DNA of 64,000 nucleotides from Cruorifilaria tuberocauda. Taxonomy: Eukaryota > Nematoda > Chromadorea > Rhabditida > Onchocercidae. Positions within the stretch are counted from its first letter, which is position 1; each line of letters starts with the position of its first letter. Position numbers and translations under genes: made by a program. The DNA lies in the NCBI GenBank assembly GCA_013365365.1, contig JABVXU010000023.1, positions 124,001-188,000 on the forward strand. The letters run 5' to 3'. Of the stretch, positions 38,237 through 51,100 are shown piece by piece. Under the pieces are notes generated by a model that searched no databases, was not told the origin of the DNA, and saw only the letters and a program-made list of their open reading frames with translations.

Positions 38237-41200
38237 ATGGGTGATCGTAATGTGGAGAAAGTAGTACGGAAATATATCGATAAACGGGATGATAAACTTG
38301 TTGACATTGTGGAGCGTTGCTTGCGGAAGGGTTATGATTATGAGAAGATGAGGGATCGTGTTAGTGATCATGTTCGAGATTCAACTGCGCGGAAGCGTTT
38401 AGTAGATGCGCTTTCTGATGCATTTCCACAGTTTGCTCGAAGACGGAAACATCGGGTATGTGTTTATATTGCTTTATTTCTTTTTGAATTATTCTACGGG
38501 TTAAGATAAGTTTGTCTTCTAGCGACGTCTTCATTATTGATCAGTTTTCATGTTAATCGACACTTCTGATATCTAAGTAGTTTTAATGTTTATTGGTTTT
38601 TGCTTTATACTCCTAAAATTAAATTTCATAGTTTGGTAACTGTTACACTGTAAGAATTTATCTTATAATTCGAAAAGTTTACATTACTAATTAGAATTGA
38701 CCAGTGACATGTTTCAGAATGGATATATAAGTTTAGTATTTCTGAGATTGTTCAGTAGATATTTGATTAGCCTTCGTGAGTGTCTCATAAAGCTTAATAG
38801 TTTTCATCATGCTACTTACATATGAAACATATGCGTGCATGATTGCTCCAACCTCTCTTTGCCGTCTTTTCTTATCGATTACAGGAGTTCTAATTACTGT
38901 GAAATTAAATTACTGTAGTATTTCATTCAAAAGTAAAGGAATATTTATCAGTAATTCTAGCAAGGATGAAATTTTATGAATTTCAGTTCGAAGAAACGAA
39001 GGACGCTAAGGAAGACGGGTCATTAAAGAAGTCTAAACTTGAAGAGCGGTCAGGTTCTATTTCAATACGACCTACCCCAATCAACACTAAACCGGCATTA
39101 TCTAATGTTTCTCTCATCAAAGCGGAGCCAAAGAAATCGGATGAAGTTACGGAAGAAGTAAGTTTTATGTGAAGAAATTAATTCTGAAAGTTGGAAATTA
39201 CACAGCGACCCCTGATTGATATTTATTTCACGAAAACTCGTGATATTACTGTGAAGGAACCGAAATAGTGCAAAACTTATTTAACTTATTTTTGCCTAGT
39301 TTTGACTGCTTTTTATTATGGAGAGTATAAATTAAAACAGTGAAAAATGATTTCTATAGACTATATTTCAGTTTGATCTTTCTGTAATTATCATAAACCT
39401 GTCGAAATTGTAAAATATACTGGGTTTATATTCTCCAATTTAAGGAGCTGAAAAGTAAGGAATTAATGTATCAAGCTCAAATGGCAATTGAGGAGCGAAA
39501 GCGACAGCTGAACCTTACTGCAAGACCTGGCATCGTAGCACAAGCTGTAATCTCGAAGGCATCGAAATTGAATACGAAGGAAGCTAGCATGTTTATGAAT
39601 TATTCGATGGAGAAAATTAATAGGTTCAGCAATTTTTCTCATTTCTTTTTTAGAAGTTTGAAGTTATATGACAAATCGAATTTCTTATAAGTCCATGCTT
39701 TTGCAGGGTCAAAGAACTGAAGGAAAAGTTAGCACAACGAACGGCAACAGTTGCACAACTTATCAGGAAGGATGCTGGTAATGGAGCACTTTCAAAAGCA
39801 AGACCAGTTGATGAACCGGAGCAGAGGATTGTCGAGTATTTAGATCCACGTATTAGGCAATATTTAATATTTCACAAATTTTTTAAATATAAATTGTAAC
39901 ATTGTTGAAGTAAAGCTATATCGATGGCTTAATTATATATAAATTTTAGTAATAGACTCATTTAACATGATTCTGGTTGAGTCTAATTTTATTTTCAGTT
40001 TAAAATCTGCTCAACGGAAGCAACGTGCAATTGTTTTTCATGATAAAGGTGAATTTGAGAAGTTAGCGCAACGTGAGCGAGCGAAGGCTCGTCTAGCAAT
40101 TTTGCAAGCAGAAATCACACAAATAGCCAAGAAAACAGGGATGTCCTCTTCAGTAAAACTGGCTATGCTAACTCCATCATCATCTGCAGTATGTTAACAA
40201 CATGTTAAAAAATCTTCTTTGGAAACAGAAAGGAGGAAAAATGAATCGTTATCCGCCTTGGGTTTAATAATCAAAGCGATCGCTGCATCTGTTCGGATTT
40301 AAATTTGACTGATTTCGTTTCCAGGTGAATGACGTTCCGCTCGTAGAATGGTGGGACGAAGTCGTATTGGGTGGTAGTTATGACATGATACCGGATGAAA
40401 ACATTGATTCGGACAGTAAGTATGTGAAAACAATCACAAATCTGGTGGAGCACCCTATTCAACTGAAACCTCCTGACGAACCTCTTCAACCGCAGTATCT
40501 GAAAGCAAGTTTTTACTACATTTTATTAGCAAAATATTGTTATTATTCTACGTTTCTTCTTGTGCTTTTGTTTGTATTTAAAAATTGTTTTTTCATTTTG
40601 TTCAAGGTTTATTTGACAAGTCGAGAACGGAAAAAAATCCGGCGACAAAACAGAAAAGAAGCACAAAAAGAACAGACGGAAAAAATAAGGTTGTTCATGA
40701 AATATCTTTATCAAGAATTTTTGACTTTTCCTTCTTGTTTTACTTCGCATTTTATAATTCATCTTGCTTTTTTGAAATCATCTTGAAGCGGACATTTTTC
40801 TTCAGGTTAGGTCTAATCAAAGCTCCAGAACCCAAAGTTAAGTTATCAAATTTGATGAGAGTACTAGGTTCCGATGCTGTGCAGGACCCGACTAAAGTTG
40901 AAGCTCATGTGCGTAAGCAAATGGCTGAAAGACAGCGTAAGCATGAAGTAGCAAATCAGCAAAGAAAGCTCACTAAAGAGCAACGATCGGAAAAGAAAAT
41001 CCGTAAAATTAAGGAAGACACTTCATTGGCTGTTAACATGACAGTTTATAAGTAAGTTTCTAATTATGTAAGTTCCATTTAATTGTGATTAGAAACAGAG
41101 CTGAATTTTAGACTCAAGGAATTGAACCGTTATTTTTTTTCTCGCAACAATAACTAATTTAAACAATGGGCGTGATTATTTGCTAAAATCTTTAGCCTGG

Positions 41201-42037
41201 AAGTGAGAAATAAATAATTCCAGTCGTTCCACTATTCCAGGGTTAAATCTTTGGCTCATCCGGCGAAAAAGTTTAAAGTTGAGATGAATGCTAAGCAACT
41301 GCATATGACTGGTTTGATTCTGCTCCATAGTAATATCAATCTTGTTATTGTTGAAGGAGGTACGTTTGCAATTCATTTAATTTCATGTATTAGGTTGCAA
41401 AGATAATGGAAGTCTCTGCTATTTTTTATTTCAGGACCAAAACAACAAAAAGCTTTCAAGAATTTGATGTTAAACCGAATTAAGTGGGGGGATGAAATTA
41501 TTGGCCAAAAAAAAGAAGCCGAAAACAAAGATACGCCTGGTGAAAGGAATGATTGTTCCTTGGTTGGTGAAGTTTCTATTTGATCGAAAATTATATGAGT
41601 TCGGAACGTAAGATGAAATTTAATGAATCATGCTAAGACAATGAAAAATAGCTCCTTTTAAATTTCTTCATGATTGGATGAAATTCTTGGCATTTCTTTT
41701 CTCTTAAGATTCCAATTCTTTCAGAAATTCTGTGAACTTTTTCTGTCTATTCATAACTTTTATTTTGTTTATGAGATGTATCGTTTTAAATAGCCAATGA
41801 TTAATCTTGATAAGCTGTATCCTTAAATGACAGACAAGAGTTTACATTCGTATTTTTTGAATTCTGGAATTTTAGATTTGGGAAGGTATTCAAAAACGAC
41901 GGAATTTTGGTGAAATGAAATGTATGGTTGCAACATTGGAGAAGCAGGCAAGAGAAATTTTGGAAAAACATGGAGTGGCGCATTTTTGGGATCTCGCTTA
42001 CAGTACTTCACTTTTGGCTGATGAAGCCACTGCCTAG
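38237..42037 (+). CDS. prp-3: U4/U6 snRNP splicing factor PRP3 (PRPF3)
   Basis: Component of the U4/U6 and U4/U6.U5 snRNPs that binds the U4/U6 duplex. Exons: 38237-38455, 38987-39157, 39445-39623, 39707-39856, 39999-40188, 40325-40504, 40607-40689, 40806-41051, 41241-41359, 41435-41562, 41876-42037; 608 residues (human 683). Residues 1-73 form a PWI-like N-terminal domain. The PRP3 core follows: [97 protein letters not shown]. The C-terminal ferredoxin-like domain (exons 9-11) has [37 protein letters not shown] and RRNFGEMKC. Introns 4 and 6 appear to begin with GC rather than GT, and intron 10 with GTTGGT. In each case the reading frame and homology on both sides fix the junction. Confidence 0.94.
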
Positions 42038-42975
42038 ATCTTAAGATTTATGCAAATCTTCGATACTTTTAAATTACATTGTTTGAATTTCAGGTATATC
42101 TGTAATGAGGAAAGGTCGAGTAATTGCTTTGGTTTGTTTTAAAATCACAAGATTTGGAACATAAATTTTTGTTCCTGTAAAAACAAACATTATTTAAACT
42201 GTCCATTAGTTGTTTTCTGTATACTGAAATCGGCTCCATGTTTCTCTCTTTTTCTTTTGTATTTAGTATTTAGAAGTTTTTTAGATTCAAACTGTTGTAC
42301 CTTACAAAGAATTATAGCCCGTAAATTACCGTCCATATTAAATATCTATTGTTTATGTGAATTTCGATCGAACAATAAATTATTCTATGAATTTTCTGTA
42401 TATCATTCGTATGTTTTGTTTATGCGTTTTTATATATATATATTTTTTTCAATAGATTCATAAAAACAATTTCTCGGATGTTCCGGTTTACATTTTAAAA
42501 ATTCTTTATTCTATGATAGAACATCCACTCTGTCTAACATTTTCAAACGGTTTTCAAATAAATAATTCGTTCATTGTGCTCTGCACAATGAACGCCTTGG
42601 CAATCGATGAATTGTTTTCAATTTCCTCTGCTGTGATGACTTGTTTTAGTTTCTTCTACTGACTCATTTCACGTGAACGATGATTGAGGCAAGAAGAAAT
42701 GGCTAAAAACTGTGATCCCTTAACGCATCATACTATTTTTAAAGAGAGAATGTCTTTCAATTTGAAAATCCGAAGGTATTAGTTCTGGTAACTCGCTGTG
42801 AAGGTCCATCTAACATAACTGAGGAATTAAGATAGGCTGCATTCTGACCAAGTTATCATATCCTAAACTACGGTAACACGTAAGGAGCATTTCAGTTCAT
42901 TTATTACATTAAAGAGCGACATTTCGTCTAATTTAAGTATAAAAGCATGTTTTGTAAAATTCTTTGAAATTTTAG
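42038..42975. other. Intergenic between prp-3 and an uncharacterised gene
   Basis: AATAAA at 42374-42379 is the nearest consensus polyadenylation signal to the prp-3 stop. An ATG at 42699 opens a 26-codon frame (MAKNCDP) with a GT donor at 42776, but its phase does not match the next exon, so I did not join it. Confidence 0.45.
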
Positions 42976-45546
42976 ACAGAGATGAAGGATGAAATTGGCG
43001 TGACAGATGTGTTAAATGAGAAAGTGGGTCAAATGGATGCTGAAGTTGAGAGGATGAATAAAGTGCTTCAGGCAAAGGAAGCTGTTTTAGAGAATGTAAT
43101 ATGTACCATAAACCAGCTTCCAAAGCATCCACTCGATACTATCTTGATTCGGGTAAAAATTTTTTTTTGCATGATATATATATATATATATCCATTCATT
43201 ATGACTCAAATAAATTATAAAATTATAAACAACATTCAACATTAATGTGGATGTGCAAATATGTGTGACAGAATCTGACAAAGATATTTTTTACCAGGCT
43301 ATCTTGAAGTCGAAGCTTATCATTTAAATTCGAACTTATTTTTTTAATCAAAATATTAGTGGAAAATTGAAATGACGATCAAAATTGCTTCCAGTTTTTC
43401 TTCAGAATATTTTGAAGTCAGAAGTGGTGCAGTTGGAAAGCTGTAATTCAAGTGGTTTCAAATGTTACGTTGTTTGGAGTGCATTGTTCCTAGACGATAT
43501 TTGTATCGCCATTAAAGTGGAAAATGACACATGCCACACTGTGTTAGTTTTTATTAGCTTTAGTCTGCAGTATTTATTGATCAACTTTTTTATTGGAACA
43601 AAGTTAATTTTAAATCCGAAACATTCAAAAAAAATTTTTTTAACGATTAGCTTTATTATGTTTTATTTTATTAACAATATAACTATTTTAAGAAGCGTTT
43701 CCTTGTTTTTAATTTATATTTTGCGTTAAAATTGTTTGGACAACATATTCTCTTCAACCCTTCTACTTTTCCTTCATTCTTTCTTTTTAGAACTTTTGAT
43801 TACATTGTCATTATAATCATACTATTAAAATGCAATGTGGAAAAAGCTTTTAAATTAGAAATCCTGATTAGGTGATACCATTAGATGTTCCAAGTCTAAA
43901 ATTTCCCGATTACTCATTAGTTTTTGTCAAAATATTTAAATTCGAAAGGTTAATGAGATTTCATTTTTCAAAGTTTCATTTTAGATTACCTACATGTGCT
44001 GCTATTTGCAACTGTGATCTGTCAGATACAACAACTGTCATTTTTGATGATTTATTAACATCTCAATTTATTCCGTAAGTATATTTCAAAACTTCACTTT
44101 AAATGAAGTGAAATAATTCATTTAATTCCGAATCTTCAACAAGGCTGCATGATGAGACGAGAACTTTATTCTAACATTTGACGCAGATTTTAACTCGTAA
44201 AATTATATGTGTCTAATTTGTGTTGGGACACGTATTTATATGAAGCATTTCATAAGGATTTGAAGTGCGAAGTTAGTTTATTTCTTAAAGTTTCGGCCTA
44301 AAGTTGTAAGAAGATTTTTGTCAGAAAAACTGATTATGTTTGCTGCCAAATACAAATAATTTATGAATTTCAAGCAAGAAATAATTCCTATATTGTCAGT
44401 ATAAGCTTTTAATATTTAAATAGATACTATTGAATTTCTCATAATGAATCTTTTAGAACTGAAATTGAGTTGTAGGTTGAGTATTTAGATGGTACAATCA
44501 TTTCCACATAATTTCAGGCCTGAAAGTAAGCGAACATTATTGGTTAGTTTTCAAAAAGGACTTTTGCTTAGCAAGCAGATAATACTGTTGCTAGATTGTG
44601 ATTTTGTAACCGTATCAAATTCATACTTGGACTTGGCCATACTATCGTTTCTTCCATCAAACGTTCACAACAGACAAACGCGGATTATAGATATTCTTGA
44701 TCTTGATGAACCATTAAAAAAGTACTCGTTATCTGAAATGGATGATCTTTCTTTAAAAGGTTTTTTTATTCTGGTCTTCATTGCCTCATTTTATTTGAAT
44801 ATAGGGTTTTTTTACTTATGAACTACAAACATTTCACTTGCATTTTTTATCATTTTTGAAACTCAGAAAATTAAGAATAATCTTTGCATACGGCCAAGCA
44901 AAAATGATTTATTTCTTCAATTTTGATCCTATTTTCATCAAATTAATCATTATTTTCTGGATATTTGATTCATCTATCATTGGTGCTTAGAATTATTTCA
45001 TTCCTGTGAAATTTCAGAAGGGTTGAAATTATATCAGTGCCTCTACGCTTCTTACTTCTCTAAGCTGCTCGCTATTACACCATCTTATTTACGCACTGTT
45101 CTTAGTAAAATCGGCAGATTTAGAGAAGTAGATTTCGGTGATTGGCAACTTTTCATCGGTGAAACTGACACAATATGGAATAATTTTATAATTTATGCAA
45201 ATTCATTATTTACGAAAGGCCTGTCGTCTCAGTGCCGACTTTTTTCGAAGTAATTATCATTTGATTGAAAAAGTGTCATCAATTTTAAGATTTTAAATAT
45301 ATCAAGTTTTCCAAAATTCCAAAGTTATATTGGAAAATTCTGATTGGAAATTGAATTTTAGTCCAAAATCTGATAATAGACTTGTAGTACTGTGTGAAGT
45401 GTCTTAGAAATAGTTGAATTTGGATAAAAGAATTTCTGTTCTTTTATTAAATATATGCACTTTTGATTTTATTCTTCAGGAGTGAGTGCGATTTGCATCG
45501 TTTGGCAGAAATTCTAGAGAAAAGCACAAATTATGAGATAGCGTGA
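42976..45546 (+). CDS. Uncharacterised protein with N-terminal coiled coil
   Basis: Unrecognised. Exons 42976-43152, 43406-43540, 43872-43948, 43985-44074, 44518-44759, 45018-45249, 45480-45546. Counting from ATG 42982 gives 337 residues. An upstream exon is possible because 42976 follows a TTTTAG acceptor. If the 36-base segment 43949-43984 is not an intron the frame stays open and the product is 349 residues. The N-terminus (EKVGQMDAEVERMNKVLQAK) looks coiled-coil. The rest alternates hydrophobic strands and helices (GFKCYVVWSALFLDD, LLLSKQIILLLDCDF, LSFLPSNVHNRQ, DFGDWQLFIGETDTIW) with no signal peptide or clear membrane span, so a soluble globular domain is likely. The end, LAEILEKSTNYEIA, is secure. 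Convergent with the minus-strand gene ending at 45623, only 76 bases away. Confidence 0.7.
43175..43192. repeat. (AT)n microsatellite
   Basis: Short uninterrupted AT tract in the first intron of the uncharacterised plus-strand gene. Confidence 0.8.
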
Positions 45547-45622
45547 AATGTTCACTGATCAATGTAAACATTATCATCAGTTGAAATGGACTTATGATGA
45601 GTGCTTCCTCATTTGATTTTTC

Positions 45623-46942
45623 TTAATCTAAACTAATTTTGAATTGAAAATCAATTGTTGGAGAGTTCCAGTCTTTCATAAATTTACGGTGCAATTTTGC
45701 TGCAAAGCCATTTGTATACATTTTACTTATCGCTGCATGCTTTTTTCCTTTTTTCTTTCGAAGATATTACATAATGAAAAAGAAATGCATTGCTGCATCA
45801 TAGGAAATTTGAAATCTTTATTCAATGTTGAGTATTTATTGAACCCTTTTATCGGTTCTATATAAGGTAAAATAAAACTATCATATCTCTCCCTTTACAC
45901 TTGACACAAAACCAACTTACTATATTGTTTTTATTATTTTTTCTTTCACATGTTTTTTCTTCATATTTTTCTTCGTTCGCAGTAATAGTGTATTTAGGTA
46001 TCGGTAGTAACGAAGGGTCAGAATAATAAATTACTGGACGTCCAAAGTTTCAGGTCAAAGAATAATCCCTTAAATTCTGAGTATTCTGGGCATGGGTGAT
46101 TTCAAATTTACAAAATTCCCGTGAGGATAAAATGTCATCAGTTATCGTCAGACACATAAAATAGCAAATGTTATATTAAGTTGCTTTTTGCACACAGTAA
46201 TAAATTGAATGAGTTTACTTGCTATAAATGTTTTTTATTAGACGGTTGCACGTGACTCACGCGGATGCGTATTATATAATTTGATCTCAGTTATTGGTTT
46301 TTTCACCATTGCAATAAGGAGATAAGAAATGGTGTTACGCAGAAAGTAGTGCCAATAAATATCTTACCATTTAGTATGTAGGACAAAATTTTGGATAAAA
46401 ATATTTTTTGTTTCGTTCTTTCGAAAATCAATAATAATGCAAATCGATAACATCTAAAGGAATTGGTCATTGTTTTTGCTAAGGATTTATGCAAAAAGTG
46501 TTGTTTTCTTTTACTAAAAAATTTTGTGTAAGTGAATCGTAAAAATTCATCTTCAGGATCATCACCCGTTCTAAATTTTGAACTAAGCTGCGATTGGGAA
46601 ACAGGTATTCATTTTTTGGTAAGTAATTTCAAATTTCGATTGTGAAACTGCTTAAGCGAATCAACTTAGTTTTTGATAATTTTTTGATTCTAAATTTTGA
46701 TGATTTTTAGGAGTATTTAACATTTATTTTAAATATTAACAATTTCAAATTCAATTAAACCTTTTTTGATAACCGTACTTCGTTTTCTTGATGATGATTA
46801 CAGGTTGTTGTAGTATACTCTTCGGTTGCCTTCCAAGTGACAAACCGGTATGTGAATAAGATATTGTTCTCAGTATAAAATTAAATAAAATTTTTACCTT
46901 AGTCAAAGACAAAACAGCCCCCTCCGAAAATCGAGCCTTCAT
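45623..46942 (-). CDS. Uncharacterised minus-strand gene, five-exon model
   Basis: Unrecognised. Exons in transcript order: 46898-46942 (MKARFSEGAVLSLTK), 46761-46829, 46368-46587, 45950-46033, 45623-45699; about 164 residues. Phases agree at all four junctions (0, 0, 1, 1). Donors are GTAAAA, GTTTAA, GTAAGA and GTGAAA; the acceptor of exon 3 is a good CCCAATCGCAG. Exon 3 is open for 73 codons, with DDPEDEFLRFTYTKFF near its start. Exon 4 encodes IYYSDPSLLPIPKYT, and exon 5 KDWNSPTIDFQFKISLD before TAA. Alternatives: exon 4 may run on to a stop at 45858, and a 36-base segment in exon 3 (46479-46514) has GT...AG ends and preserves frame. No domain, signal peptide or secure membrane span. It lies 1.2 kb downstream of, and in tandem with, the PITPNM gene. 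Confidence 0.42.
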
Positions 46943-48143
46943 ATCTTAGCCATTTCCTTATTAAGTTCCAAAATATTCAGTGTTTTACGATCACACTCTG
47001 TGGCCATAGTGATAGTGAAACATGAAGAATTTGTAGAAAGATTTTTGTGATGTTGGTCTGTTAATACTTCCGTCTCAGATCAATCACATAAAGTAATAGA
47101 AGTAATATTACTTTGCATTTATTACTCCAATTGATTAAGTTATTGTTAAAATACAGGAAAATTAAATGACAAAGAATAGTATTCAAAGATTCTACAATGA
47201 TATCGGTCTGAGTGTTACTCGGATCAAAATGCATCATTTTCAGCTTACTTTTAGGCGTCAGACGAAAGTGATCCGCGATAGAAATTCCTAGTGATTTGCA
47301 TACTTTGATCCAATTTATATTGCTGATATTCGAATAAAAAAAAATATCAAATGATAAAAAAGTAACATCTGTTTCCCAATTAACATTGTTTTATCTTAAT
47401 TTATCACAAATACTGCAACACTATTAGTAAATTTGTTTATCTCCTATTCTATAATTTTTCGATTCTCAAAAATGCACGAACTCTTTTGAAAGCTTCGACA
47501 CTTCCAAAAACTATTTGTTTCAACTAAATTATACATTCTTTCCTTTCTTCTTTATTTGCTTCCGTTTTCGCTAACTATTTTGGCTAATAACTAAATACAA
47601 ACTTTTTTGCATCATTTACACGACAAATCTTTATTTGAAGTCAATCATAGGCTAAAACATCCGTTCTTGTTCCTATCCTTTAATTTTTGTTGCTTTTACC
47701 AAAAAAGCAACAATTTCGCATTTTTTGCTAATTGCAATATATATAACAAATGAAAATAACAATGCATATTGTGCAACAATGGTAATAAATAAGCAAGTAA
47801 CATATTGAAAACGTATTATATTGAGATCGGAATTTAACGAGATCTTTGAATGATTGTTCGAAAATTTTCGTTACAGTAATCTGCTTTTTTCGAATAATTG
47901 TCTCCCACTTCGAGGAGTGAATGAATTCGTGCGTCGTATTAAATTTCTATAAAAACTGCATTTTTTTTATATCAGTGATGTGGGAACATTAATAAAGTTT
48001 CACATTTAAATGTAATTATCTCTTTTCGAAAACTTAAAAATACGGAAATATTCAATCGAATAATTTCCTTTCTGCTATCTCTTGATTGTCTCCGACTGCT
48101 TGGGCTTTTTTTTCGGTAAAGACGTCTCTCAAAATATATTCAG
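46943..48143. other. Intergenic, 3' flank of the PITPNM gene
   Basis: 1.2 kb of AT-rich DNA. No exon is supported on either strand, and the nearest minus-strand polyadenylation hexamers are far from the stop at 48144. Confidence 0.5.
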
Positions 48144-51100
48144 CTATTTCTGCAAATACTTTCTGAATGGAAAAAAAAATTTTTCAAACCTGCGATTAAA
48201 AACGTTCAATGAATTGGTGGGAGGGAAGATAAGCGATGAATCAAATGGTTTTGCAAAATCATATAATCCTTCGTTAAGATCGTTTAAATGTGATGCATAA
48301 GAATCGATATTTGTACATCCTCGTTTCCCTCCGGTTATAGAAAATATTCGACTCGGGTTTACTCCCGCACTGCTGTAAACCGAAACATCTTTACTGCTTC
48401 CATAAGCCGCAGTAATAAATAAACCCATCTCCAAGTAATTTTTCAAATGAAGCACTTTTTGCCTAGAAAAAAAATTTATAATATAAAGTCAAATTTATCA
48501 CCTGATAGGTAAAAAAAATCAAATTCTAATAATTCTGACAAACGTCACGAAAAACTGACCTGAGAGGATCTGTTGAAAATGATGGAGTAAAAATGAGAAA
48601 ACCATGGGGGAAGTTATGAAGTGCAAGCCATAAAGAAACAACTTTATGTTGCATGTCAGGCCTGGCAGTAATATAAATAATGGCGTAGCCCTGGAATGCA
48701 TTTTCAATTGTCGAAAATTTGAATGCCTTTAACGTGATTTGCCTACCTTAAATATCGGAACAACTCGTTTTTCTATCTCTATCAAGAATACGATTATTAA
48801 TCCTGCTTTTAATTTCTGTTCAGTGGATAAAGGAAAAAAAAACTAACCAAATCGTACCAGTATCGTACCACGTCAACAACTCCCGGCCGAACACGTGGAT
48901 CACGTCCTGTTACTGACACCGAAGCAGTGAGCGATCCATCAATACTAAATACTACCAATTGTTCTCCAGGTGGTGCCACAGCAATATACAAATCCAGGAA
49001 AGAGTGATCTCCGTGTACAATTAATTTCACATAGTGTGTTCCAACTGGTAATTGCTTCTTAAGCTGTAATAATAATATATGAACATTGAATTCTGAACTA
49101 AATTTGAAATCGTCTTTTTCTTCTATATTAGAGAAATATCTTCACAGGCTCATGAAACTAAAAAATACTGGAAACAGAAATCGATAAATACTTCTGATTG
49201 ATGGGAATTTTCATTGTTAATTATGGAAATTAGTGATGAAGAAATTTTAAAGCTTAAGAAGTTTGAGTTAAAATAAACTTATAATCACAGATTGAGTGCT
49301 TTGATTAATCTCATTTATGTACGACTTGAAAAAAAAGTGGTATAACTATTGAAAACGGTAGATAAATAAACCTCAAATGTAATTTTGCCATGAGAATCAG
49401 TAACATCTGTTTTGACCAACTGCCAATCACCCCCGGTCGGTCGTATGTAAGCAGAAATATTTTCACGGCTTAAAGCAACCAAATCCATCGGCCCATAACA
49501 AAATCGTGCATGGATAATTTGCTCAGTCCCTTCCACGCAAATTACATCATTGCCACTAAAGCTCGGAGCTAAATTGGCAATCTGCAAGAAATTTATATTT
49601 CTTTCCTGAATGACAATAACTAAAATTTTAACCATATCAGAGTGATTTGAGTTCAGGTCTTAAAAAAATTAAAAATAGAGAAATACGAAATAGCTCCGAA
49701 AACTAAAAATCTGTTCTAATGACCTTATATTTAGTTCTCCTCTTGTTCCATACTGCAGGACAAAGCTTAATTTCTGACGGAATTTTTGCAATGCTGGCCA
49801 AATTTATTGGACGTACGCCTTCTGAGTGCAAAAATCGTCTGAAACCATTATTTATTATGATAATTATACAAGTATTGATCTACTGCAAATTATTATTTTA
49901 GTCATGGGAAGGATTTTTTCGATAATTTCATTGAAACTATAATCTCTTCTTCATTAGGAATTTTTGGAAACAAAATTTCTATTTCATGATACCATTCAAT
50001 AATTATCTTTTTCTGCCAAAGAATAACCGCCAAATATGATACAAAAATAAACTTACACAGGCTTCTTACAGTGAAGAACTTATGAATGTCAACTGATCAC
50101 AGTTAGAAAATGACAAGGAATGCAAGTTGCATTTCTTTTCGTCATCACACGTCAAACATACGGTATTATTTCATAATAAAAGTAAAAGTTCTTCTGGAAC
50201 TAAAAAATTAAACTTACTTGAGGATAAAAGCAGCCACATCATCACTTTCCCAGTACGAAGCATGGAGAATATTGGATAGAGCTGATGAAGGCAAAGCAAT
50301 CATAGCATGAGGAGAGTGCAGTATATGATCGATACGATGATTACCCCAAAGTAGTGACGAATCAAGTATACTATAAAACCAATTCTTTAGAAACTTGTAA
50401 ATTCTTAAAATGAAAAAGAAAAAGGTGTGAAAACTAAAAATGAATTATTGAAAAGATATCATTGGTACAGTACTGCAAAGTTTCAACTTTTTGAATCAAG
50501 TTGTAAAAGTAGGTATGCTACCTACTTCACTGCATATTTGCTACAGAGGACCATTGCAGTATTTATAATTAAGCGTCACATCAAAAAGTATGCATCACTT
50601 AAGGGCTTTAGTCAGCTTTCATGCCATTTCTTTTGGAATGCCACTTTTGAAAATATTTCAATTATTTACCCATCAGCATTTTCAACAAAATCATCGGTAT
50701 CATTGTAACGAGGCACATTGACAGGTAATAACATTGCAAGTTGAGGATTTAATACTGGTTCAAGCCGAGCACCACATGCATCTATCGAATAGTACATATT
50801 GAACAACTGATTACATTCTAGTGGTTCAACTTCTGCAAGCAAATCAATGAAATAAGTTTCGATTTTGCAGTTTTCTAAATTTAATATACGTATCTTCCTA
50901 ATATTATAAAGAAAAATGCATGTAGCGGAAGCTAAAAAACATGTACCGTAACCCTGAAATTTTCGATGAACCAAAACAAAAGCTAAAGGACAACCAAGAA
51001 GGAATGTCATACTTGGCCGAAACGCCAGAGATTCCCACACTTCCTGCAACAGATTTATTTAAATAGAAATGATCAAATTCGAAAAAACCATTATCACGTT

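Noticed and set aside
42699..42775. ATG-initiated exon MAKNCDPLTHHT... as first exon of the uncharacterised gene
   Set aside because: Its only reasonable donor leaves phase 2, which gives an immediate stop when joined to the exon at 42976.
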